In this document: one piece after another, positions 55,438 to 64,000 of the stretch | Position numbering within the stretch: position 1 is the first letter of the stretch | Layout: each line of letters begins with the position of its first letter | Assembly: GCA_010405405.1 (NCBI GenBank) | Contig: MU004240.1 | Span: 1,022,882-1,086,881 of the forward strand | Source of the DNA: Microthyrium microscopicum | Taxonomy: Eukaryota > Ascomycota > Dothideomycetes > Microthyriales > Microthyriaceae | Reading direction: 5' to 3' | Length of the DNA: 64,000 nt | Translations under genes and position numbers: made by a program | Notes under the pieces: model-generated | Seen by the model: only the letters and a program-made list of their open reading frames with translations | Told to the model about the DNA's origin: nothing | The model's database searches: none

Positions 55438-55664
55438 TTCGCCCCGTTTCTATAAATGTTGACTCGAGCTTTAAAACCCGCAACTCCAAACGCTAAGAAA
55501 AAACTGACCGACCTCGTCCTCCCCCATCCAAATCCCTCCAACTACACCTCACCAATCTCAAAAATGAAGCACCCTTAGCCGCAAACTCTAATTCCCTCCC
55601 GAGACTCTCAACATCTCCAGCTACACAAAAACCCAACAAGCAAACATTCCAGAAACAAACCTCC

Positions 55665-56951
55665 ATGGCTGCCCCACCGCCCCACCTTCTAACGATCGCC
55701 CCGCTGGCCACATTTTCACCGGCCGGTACATCACGCGCCTGGTGCTCAGTCCCACACCCGTCCGCGCCCCTCCTCGCAACCGCCTCGTCCGACAAGTCCG
55801 CCCGTATCTACTCCCTAACCGACTACCGGCTGCACAGCATCGCCAGCGGCGGCCACAAGCGCAGTGTGCGCGCCGCTGCCTGGAAACCCGGTGTCAAGGG
55901 CGAAAGTGTGTTGGCGACTGGTAGCTTTGATGCTAGCGTTGGTGTATGGCGGCGCTGGGATGATGGGGAGATACAGGTGCACAAAGACCCAAGGGACGAA
56001 GATGAAGATGAAGACGAGGGAGTGGGGGAGGAGGAAGATGGGTGGCGGTTCAGTGTGATACTAGATGGACATGAGAGCGAGGTCAAGGGCGTGGCGTTCA
56101 ATGCGGGTGGACAGTATTTGGCGACTTGTAGTCGTGATAAGACGGTGTGGGTTTGGGAGGAGATTGAGGAGGATAATTGGGAGACTGTGGCGGTGTTGCA
56201 GGAACATGAGGCGGATATCAAGTGTGTGGTTTGGCATCCGCAGGAAGATCTACTGGCGAGTGGGAGTTATGATGATACGATCCGTTTGTATCGTGAGGAT
56301 TTGGACGATTGGGCGTGTATTGCGGTGCTCATGGGTCATGAATCTACGGTTTGGGGATTGGCGTTTGAGCCTATAGGGAATAAGAGCTGGGCTGGGAAGG
56401 GAGCTTTGTCAAGTGAACAGCAAGCATTCTTTGATGAGAGGGAGAAGAGTGGCCCAAGACTTATCAGCTGCTCTGATGACACTACGATCCGCGTATGGCA
56501 ACGGAAGCCAAAGGAACATGTTGAGGTACCGACTGGACAGGGCCGGATGCCTAGCATTTTGAGAACACACAACATCGAGGAAGACTGGTTTGAAGCTACT
56601 CGGCTTCCTCAGGCGCATTCACGTGCTGTCTATGCTGTTGGATGGAGTCCCATCACCGGGCGAGTAGTCAGCGCGGGTAGCGACGGCAAAATCACTGTTT
56701 ATGAAGAGCAATGGATTACCGAACCTCATTTGGATCACAGTGGTACAAGTGCAAGTACAACTGATCCAAATGCTCCTAGAACCGAGTGGGTCGTCGTAGC
56801 AGAACTGGACGGTGGCCATGGAGTGTTTGAAATCAATGATGTTTGCTGGACCAAACGGCGAGACAAGGATCGTAAAAATAACGACGAGGAAATCATAATC
56901 ACGACAGGAGATGATGGGGAAGTCAAGGCGTGGACAATGAACGAGAAATAG
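55665..56951 (+). CDS. CIA1: cytosolic iron-sulfur assembly protein Cia1
   Basis: Single exon, 428 residues, seven WD40 repeats. Recognisable blades: CSVPHPSAPLLATASSDKSA, GGHKRSVRAAAWKPG, LDGHESEVKGVAFNAGGQYL, LQEHEADIKCVVWHPQEDLL, LMGHESTVWGLAFEP, RLISCSDDTTIRVWQ and HSRAVYAVGWSPITGRVVSA. The order and the inter-blade sequences are those of Cia1/CIAO1, the targeting-complex subunit that with Cia2 and Met18 delivers Fe-S clusters to cytosolic and nuclear proteins. Between blades 2 and 3 is an acidic Asp-Glu run (DEDEDEDEGVGEEED), and there are insertions near SWAGKGALSSEQQAF and before the last blade, typical of filamentous fungi. Confidence 0.95.
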   Translation: MAAPPPHLLTIAPLATFSPAGTSRAWCSVPHPSAPLLATASSDKSARIYSLTDYRLHSIASGGHKRSVRAAAWKPGVKGESVLATGSFDASVGVWRRWDDGEIQVHKDPRDEDEDEDEGVGEEEDGWRFSVILDGHESEVKGVAFNAGGQYLATCSRDKTVWVWEEIEEDNWETVAVLQEHEADIKCVVWHPQEDLLASGSYDDTIRLYREDLDDWACIAVLMGHESTVWGLAFEPIGNKSWAGKGALSSEQQAFFDEREKSGPRLISCSDDTTIRVWQRKPKEHVEVPTGQGRMPSILRTHNIEEDWFEATRLPQAHSRAVYAVGWSPITGRVVSAGSDGKITVYEEQWITEPHLDHSGTSASTTDPNAPRTEWVVVAELDGGHGVFEINDVCWTKRRDKDRKNNDEEIIITTGDDGEVKAWTMNEK

Positions 56952-57486
56952 CACATATGATACCCACAATGATATTAGACTTCTCTATTGAACTGCACTG
57001 ATTCGGACGCGTGGAATCTTAGTATTCGGAATTTGAGTTACACATGCCAGAAAATGCTCCCATAGTTCCAGTCTATCTAATTGCCAGGATTGAAACATTT
57101 TTAAAAACATTTTGATTACAACCCCTGACGCCTTGCTGTGCTTGAAATGAATATAGACAGAAAGTTTTCAGCTTCTCCACAGCCGTCAAGATGTACACGA
57201 GCAAGAATGCTCCTGTGTGCTCCCATCTTACTAAAGTGCCGTGTCTTCCAACAAAAGCAGTACTTCTAGGTCCAGCCAGCTAAGAATCGGTAGCGGTCAG
57301 GCACGAAGTGACCCTTAAGGTACCATTGATACCATCGCCGATACTACGAGTACTCGGGGTGAGGAATCCAGCATTGAAAGGCGTTATCCTCAGTCAGCTG
57401 TTCCATCTGGACATTAGCACGACTGTGTCTACCGCCGTGGAGTGGGTCACGATACTTGGGTGCCTTTCGCTTGACGTGTTAGAGAC
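56952..57486. other. convergent 3' spacer
   Basis: Between the stop of CIA1 and the stop of the Sok1-like gene. It presumably holds both 3' UTRs. Nothing else recognised. Confidence 0.5.
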
Positions 57487-59748
57487 TCAAGTTGGTTTGA
57501 GTGTAGAGTAAAGTTCTTCCGTGCTCTTATCATTGCTGTCAATAACGATGTGAATGCGCTGATCTGGCGTAATATCTCCGTTGCAATCCAATGGCGTACC
57601 TGGCATGGAAACCGAGCCTTCACTCTCAGAGTCATCCAGATTTTCGTACGCCAAAGGTCCCCATATTCGCCAGTGAAGAATAAGCAAATGAGATAATTTG
57701 TTGGCGAGCTCGGTGTAGAGGTTTGGGGGGGAACCCATGCACTGATATACGACGGGCGCTGAGGTGCTGGTCGCAGGTAATATCGCCGTCGGCAATGGGG
57801 GTGGGGGCAACGAATTGGGCGAGGAATAAGGGACTAGAGCGTTGAAGATATCCCATAATGAGATTTGCATATATTTGTTGCCGGCAGCGAAGATTTGAGA
57901 GATTAAGGTGTGCCGAACCTGGAGTTGGACATCTTGGAATTCCTCGGAGTCGGGGAACAACCATTGCTCAAGCAGTTGCTGAGCCTCCTCCACAAGACGC
58001 ATGTCCACGTGTGCAGATGAATCTTCGCTTTCGCCCGACAATTGGCCAACCTGATGCGCTATTTCTACCGCGAGATTCGGTAAGGCTGAGGCAAGGCTGC
58101 AGCCATTCATAATTGCCTTCAGCCTTGCTTTGACAGCTTCCTCAGCGAGCCGTGGAAGTCGATAATTGTCAGGCGATTCTCCGTCTAAGCATTCTCGGAA
58201 GAGACGGAAGCAGATGGCCAAGTGGATTTCGCTGAGAATCTCACTCTGGATTGCATTGATTCGATTCAAGTCCAGGGAGAAGGTCGCGGGTAAGCGGACG
58301 CCGAGATCTTTCCCAGACAAAAGCTCGTCCACAAAGGTGATTACCAATGCCTGGAATGCGTTATTTGAATTTGCCTCGACTTTGCAGACTTCAACCTCGT
58401 ACGAGAACGAGACTTGCTGAAACCACTGGCGTGGTGGCTCTGGGTCGAACTTTGCCTTTTTGATTCGACCGATGTGATATCTCGTCTCGAAGTTTACTGT
58501 ATCCTCTATCAATAACGCTCGCAGGTGCCTTATTTGATGGTTCGCAACATCCAGTTTCATCGCTTCTAGAACAGCGAAAATCTCGCAAAGCCCAGCTGAG
58601 ACGCTCTTCGGGTCGCCCTTCCGCATGAGTGTTACCATGCCATCAATCATCACATCTCGCATTGGAGCGCAGTGAGTCTTGAGCAACTGTGCCAACCATT
58701 CCGCCTTGAGAACAAAGTTGAGCATAGTCCTCTCAATTTCCTGCATCATGATATCCACATCCAGGTTGTCGTGTACTTGAGACTGATCACGTTCTGGTAC
58801 GAGGGCGAGGAGGATCTCTTTGACGGCTTTAAACAGTTTTGGTAGCCTCCGCTGGCTTTTCTTAATAGCTCCGGATAGTGTCATCACCTCTGAAGCTTCT
58901 GTATCCAATCCTCGGAGAAGGATATTGTAGAGTTCGATCTCAGCTGTGATTGCAAGCCAATAGCTTCTCTGTGACTTGAACTTCCTTTTCGCATCATCTC
59001 CTTCTTGATTAGGGCGGAAATGTAGCTCTCGGTCGTAGTTGATATCATGTCTGAGCTTGCTGTATCTGATGTTAGTTTCTTTTTTTCTTGAGCTTTCAAT
59101 CAAGGTGTATAGGCATGACTGAATTGAATGCGCCAATCAGGATAAAGTACAAGATGAGTGAGATTGTAATCTTGGAGCGAGTCTGACAAGAAAATCCCGC
59201 TTCGGCCTTACCTATCCAGCCGATTGGATAGAAAAAGCGACAATGTAGTGGAAATGCGCAGTTTGTTCTCTGATCTCACCTGCGATCGGTCTGGGACAAA
59301 CGTACCTGTTGTTGACAATCGAGTTGATCTCTAGTTCACTCAACGACTGTTGGGTTATTGGAGGCTCCACATTGTCAGATGTGAAATGCTGGTACGCTTC
59401 TCGAAATTTGGGGTTGCCTCGACGTTCCAATAACTCAAAGAGATGTTGGCATAGTTCTCCATCGAAGGATGAGAAGTCCGGTTTTGTTCTTTTGGGTTGC
59501 CCCTTGCGTTGTCTTGGAGAAACACCCCTTGACCCTTTTACTGGTCTTCTGGGTTTGCGCTGCCCTGATAGAGACCTGGAAGCGGTGAATTGGGGCATGA
59601 AAATACCATTAGCACCTTCATATTCCAATTCACCCGGACATCTTGAATCCCTCGGCGCGGTAGGTTGGCGTCGGTTATTTTCATTGTAGGTACTAGCTTT
59701 GTCGCATTCCCACGCATCTCCTGCCATATCTTGACTATCACAAAGCAT
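57487..59748 (-). CDS. Sok1/Tcp11-domain protein
   Basis: Minus-strand exons 59748-59306 and 59059-57487, 671 residues. The join turns EPPITQQSLSELEINSIVNN into SKLRHDINYDRELHFRPNQE, which is exactly the conserved start of the Tcp11/Sok1 domain. The rest is helical to near the C-terminus (YWLAITAEIELYNILLRGLD, HLRALLIEDTVNFETRYHIG, WIFNALVP-like and LLILHWRIWGPLAY). Yeast Sok1 suppresses loss of protein kinase A, and TCP11 acts in cAMP signalling, so a signalling role is inferred. The N-terminal 100 residues are basic and disordered (KPRRPVKGSRGVSPRQRKGQ). The true start is uncertain: ATGs at 59748 and 59727 are both possible, and an upstream intron with acceptor GATAG near 59735 may add a short exon. 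Confidence 0.85.
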
Positions 59749-62700
59749 TGTCAGCAAAATGAGGTTTAAATCCAACGTCGGCCATACCTTGCAAGAAGAC
59801 GGCGAGCAGAATATAAAATATGAAATCGATAGGTTGGCTATTTGCCTACTATGACGGTCGAGTAACACTCCACTGGCGGGCCACCGGCTATAGCAAACCC
59901 CTATAATGTATCTGGTTAGAATACAATTGCTCGTATAACTGGGCTAATCTGAAAGTTCGCGAATGTCCGCTGGGCGATCGGATAATGCGTTCGCTGTGAC
60001 TCGGGTAGGCAAAAAGCTTACAAGTTTGCGAAGCTGAATAGCAAATGATCCAGCGGAATCATTCTGTCCCGGAATAATAGATGTCCTTACCTTGTGCCTC
60101 AATGTACCGCTTTGTATACCTAAACCGTTGTACGAAATGGCATGGTGATGTTCTCGTAAGGTAATGCTCGGAACGAACAATTAAGTTCTTGTGGAACAAC
60201 GGCCGGATGCAGTAAAAGGGAAGTGTCCGAAATTTTTGGACGCGACAGACAAAGGGATGATATGCGCCGAGATCAATTGCGTGTTAGCGAAGTCGAAAAC
60301 GATTGAAAAGAGACTATACTGGGTTAGCTCTCAAACAAAGACGTGTCATGAAGTGTTGCAGTCAAGCCTGCGACAAGTTGTTGAGAAAACAAACATTGTT
60401 TAGCGTTCAAGGGATACAACCTACTGTAGAGTAGAGTAGCAGTGGATGAAAAATCGCTCCTCGGGAATGCTGTAACTGTCCAATTGAATGATACTGGAAT
60501 CTGGAGTGTAAGACAAGCGTGGTAGTACACCTCTTGCTTGGATCAAATACTGAATATCTTGAATTGAGTCTGATTGCATGTATCCGCTGAATTGTATTGA
60601 GTTGTTTTGACTTTTTTATAGGAGATGTTTATACGAAGAATGAGGCAGCGTATGAAATTTGAAGACCAGGATGTTCAGCCACTCATATCCTACAAGAGAA
60701 AGTGGCTTTTGAGACTGCGAGAAAAGCAAAAACGACACTGGCGCTGTCAGTAAGAGCTTTAGCAAATCGCGACCTATTAAAAAGTGCCTCAAGAAATGAA
60801 GTGGTTGCAAGATGTACGATAGGAAGCTCGGTATTCCAACAACGTGGGATACGTTACTCAAGAACCTTTTAACATCGGCTCCCCCCATACACCGAGTCAA
60901 TGTAGGCCTGAGTTCTTTTACATCGACGGTAGAGTCAAGTATTAAGCAAGCGGTGAGATAGTGGCGTATCTGTATGTAGCGCCACTTCCCAGCTGTGAGC
61001 CGGGCTGTGCCACTGGCCACAACCAACTGCTCGACGTGTCCGGCAGGTCCGCTTCGCCTGCAAAGAATGAACAATCAGCTGCATGCTGATGTGTTCTTCC
61101 GACTTTCAAAGCGACCTGAGACTTTTGCACTTCTTGGACGTTGGTAGGTCAACACAAAAGGATGATTCATCAAACCGCCTAGTTGGGGCGAAAGGTATGG
61201 CAGCGTTGGAAAGGCTACAAATCAAAACCGTTTACTATTGCCGACATGTAGGTATGCGGTCAGTTTGACCACGTCGCCAGGGCAGATGAGATATCGCTTA
61301 TCAACAACGTTACCCTGCATAGGTATAAGTTTTAAAGTACCGGAGGTACATACTCCTAGAAGCTGATATGCGACTAAACCCAGAGTAGGAGATGCGGAAG
61401 GCGAAGGCCGCGAGAGCATGATTTAGTCGCGCCTTGCTCTTGGATCAAGTATAATCATCAATCTTGGAAGCAAGTCAGTCACGCCTCATCGAATTATTTG
61501 CTGTGCCATCCCGCATTCGATGAACACCGGTCATCCCTTCTGTCCGGTGCTAAGCATCACGAGTGAGGTACAAAGGCGACAATGAGGAGGCCGCAAGCCA
61601 TTGGTCCATCACTGATCTGGGGTTGCTTTGTGAAGCATATATCTTAAGTAGGTAGGCGCTGCAGATCGCTTGTCCGCGTAACAGGCAGTATTCGAGATTC
61701 CAAAAGACCCAGCGTTCTGGTTGATCCTCTACGGAACGGACCCGAGAAGACAAGGTTGTTCCATCTCTCCATGTTGTAAACAGCTTTTCTTTCTCAAGCA
61801 AGGAGATAGTGACGAGGGAGGAAATCTTCCGTTTTGATCTTTGGCCAAGATGGATTCACACACCCTCCCTATGAAGGTGACGCAAAGGTCCGCCCGGGGC
61901 GTGTTCGATCCTATGTTCGGGAATATGGGTTGAGCTTTGCTCTCGACATCTTCTCTCGATGTGCAGTTAACTTTGCAAGTTGCTAGACATGGATCATGGC
62001 GGCTGAAAGAGTTGCGTTCGGAAAGGATCATCATTGAATTTTGGGCTTCGTATGCTGTTGAAGCAAGATATGAAGATAAACGTAAAAGAGGTTGCGGTGT
62101 TCTGGGAGTAGGATGCGATTGCGAGGGGGTGAGGCGAGCGGCGATCGCTGCCGCGGTCCGTAGCAGTTCATAAATAGTCCCCTCGTTGATATCAAGGCAG
62201 CGAGGCGCTCACGTTGAAAGACCGGTCAAGATTCATGATACCACTAGTCAAGGATCATGCCAGTTCCAACTCGAAGTTTAATCCTGATTTTTAGATTCTA
62301 TTCGATGAGATTGCCTTGTGAACAAACATGTAAGTCAGTACCTGCATTCAATGAATGCTTCACTCAACTCCAGTGCTTTATTTGTGTATGTTGTACTTCG
62401 GCATCCCAGGGTAATCTCTGTTCAATGCTGGACGAGGCAGCCGATGGCGATACAGTGTCGTTAAGATAAGCTCTGGCACGCAAATACACACATACTCTGG
62501 CACGATGAGAAAGTACCGAATCGCTCGATCATTCCCAATGGGGAAGTCTTTTGTTGGTAACCCCCGTCCCCCACAGTTTCAACCTGTCAACCACTCCTTA
62601 TGTACTCTACTATTCTCCGGCTGCAATGATTTGCTTTGCATTGCATCCCGCTGTCAAATTCCTCCGCACTCATTCCCATATGTTGAAGATTTTTGGTACC

Positions 62701-63854
62701 TTGCATCTGAATCCTGAAGTCCCTTTTGGTTTGTTGGCTAACTACACCGGTACACTCCTAGAGTATATATCGATCCATTTCACCACTCCTTTGATTCTTT
62801 CAGTCCCCCTTTTGACATTCAATTGGGTATTATTCAGAGCTAAAGTCCCTGATACCAGCGATTTGGAAAAATCACAGGCCGAAACTATGCTTGCGCAGCG
62901 AAGATCGTGTGGCCCTACACCACCACTGCATTACCTTGCCGATCCTTAGCCTCACTTTTTTCGAACACAGTGGCAGAGACATGCCCATGTTGATTTTGGC
63001 ATTGGCTTCGATGTTGATAGTTCGATTGTATAGCAAAAAACATGCTCGCTACTGAGTAAGGTATCTGTGATAAATTTGTCTTCGAATTATGCACCTGGTC
63101 GACCATGAGAGCAGTACTCTGATCTCTTGGCCTGGCTCATCATTGACAATATAAAAAAACTTAGCATTTGGCTTGTGATGACTTGCTACCCATCTAGTCT
63201 AGAAGTTAAGACTTCCTTGAATAAAGCTCCAGAGTCAGCTCTAACCATTGTTAGATAGGTTTTGATTGTTTCAAATGAGAGTATGAAATCCATTGAGAAC
63301 TCGAGGCTACCAGATGCTAACGCACGGCTTCAAGATAGGCATAGGATATTCAAGTCCGTATCAAAAAACATGTCCTTATGCTCGCTCAGGCTCTGTTGAC
63401 ACTGGAGGTATTTTGACATATCTCTAGATATACCTTAGGTATGTATGACCAACCTGGTATGAACAGTGTAAGGCGTGATTTTAGTGGCAGCATCATCTAT
63501 ACTAATGCACAGTACCAGGTACAATGACTCATAGGGAGTGGAAACAGGATGTTTTCACCACTCAGACGTGATACTCTATCTCTTGCCCATCACTTTTCTT
63601 TTCTACCTATCCTAACATGCCTGATAACAAGGACGATAACTTAGTGTTTTGCCTTTCAACACAGTACCAGGTTGATCCTGTTATGATTGGATCCTCTACC
63701 TTCAAACCACCGGGTACTGGAGGATATTGCTCTCCTGCAATAATGCCGATGAGATTTCAATCTTGTTGATGGAAAGGCGGGAGAACAGCCAGCCGAGTCC
63801 ATCTGAGTGACGCTCATTGACCGCCTAACATCTCAACAACCAACTTCCTCCCAG
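59749..63854. other. 4.1 kb without a supportable gene
   Basis: Long region with many short frames but none with protein-family character or consistent splice structure. The first part should contain the promoter and possibly 5' leader exons of the Sok1-like gene. The last 250 bases look like a pyrimidine-rich leader for a gene continuing to the right. Frames at 60616-61074 (minus) and 62551-62949 (plus) were examined and not accepted. No tRNA, terminal repeat or transposon domain was recognised. Confidence 0.45.
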
Positions 63855-63978
63855 ATGCTCGAAGATCATTGTGCCGAAACTCAAGACACTACACGACTGA
63901 GAACGCAAAGCCATGTCTATTCCCCAGCTCTACGCCCTTCCGCCCTGCACAACTGCTTGCATACTTCACTGACGCTAG
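63855..63978 (+). CDS. possible first exon of a gene leaving the window
   Basis: An ATG at 63855 opens 124 coding bases (MLEDHCAETQDTTRLRTQSH and further) that end at a perfect GTAAGT donor (63979 onward). Preceding DNA is pyrimidine-rich, as fungal leaders are. There is no homology signal in 41 residues, and the rest lies outside the window, so this could also be leader sequence with an intron. Confidence 0.25.
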
Positions 63979-64000
63979 GTAAGTACTTACTTACCTGGTC

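Noticed and set aside
60616-61074. Minus-strand frame of 152 codons
   Set aside because: No recognisable domain, no good start context or splice pattern, and residue composition looks random.
62551-62949. Plus-strand frame of 132 codons with hydrophobic stretches
   Set aside because: Begins at a non-ATG codon and has no family resemblance; hydrophobicity can come from T-rich DNA.
1-64000. tRNA genes and CRISPR arrays
   Set aside because: Looked for tRNA box-B-like sequences and for regularly spaced repeats in the gene-free stretches and saw none. A covariance search would be needed to exclude tRNAs, and CRISPR arrays are not expected in a fungal genome.
63961-64000. Near-palindrome around GTAAGTACTTAC at the right edge
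   Set aside because: Short and imperfect; better explained by an intron donor followed by similar sequence.

Overview
The window is a gene-dense piece of nuclear chromosome from a filamentous ascomycete (Pezizomycotina; a leotiomycete-like fungus is my guess, not a measurement). The grounds are short introns of about 45-75 nt with GTRNGY donors and CTRAY branch sites, compact spacing with genes on both strands, and typical fungal proteins (Atg11, Yrb2-type Ran-binding protein, Pcs1/Csm1, DMATS-type prenyltransferase, an F-box family). All exon joins below were read by eye from splice signals, frame continuity and protein-family fit. None was tested with transcripts.

0-10 kb: the 3' part of a PAS/LOV-type protein, an isoprenylcysteine methyltransferase-family membrane protein, an Afg2-like AAA ATPase with a degenerate first ATPase domain, a proteasome-assembly-chaperone-4-like protein, a small coiled-coil protein, eIF3 subunit L, and then (divergently) a nitrilase-family hydrolase.

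10-23 kb: a cytosine-methyltransferase-like protein that has lost its catalytic motifs but keeps a clean five-exon structure, a Yrb2/RanBP3-like protein, mitochondrial Hsp70 (SSC1) divergent from V-ATPase subunit d (VMA6), with heat-shock-element-like sites between them, and a PRPP synthetase with an Asn-Gly repeat insertion.

23-30 kb looks accessory: an archaeal-type dCTP deaminase/dUTPase-fold protein, an unrecognised lineage-type protein, 1.4 kb of AT-rich DNA, a DMATS-type prenyltransferase whose 5' end does not resolve, and a decayed F-box-type gene.

30-57 kb is again mostly housekeeping: Pcs1/Csm1, ribosomal protein eS17, Atg11 (with a GC-AG intron), a small secreted cysteine-containing protein between two gene-poor stretches, a Ca2+/H+ exchanger, trifunctional C1-tetrahydrofolate synthase with a mitochondrial presequence, eIF3i, a secreted FAD-linked oxidase, a mitochondrial helical-repeat protein, Cwf18, a small unknown gene and Cia1. 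57-64 kb holds a Sok1/Tcp11-domain protein, about 4 kb without a supportable gene, and a possible first exon at the right edge.

The genes do not form one pathway. The most unusual items are the degenerate DNA-methyltransferase-like gene, the Afg2-like gene (dead D1 domain and what looks like a relic duplicated exon inside its first intron), and the archaeal-type DCD/dUTPase-fold gene.
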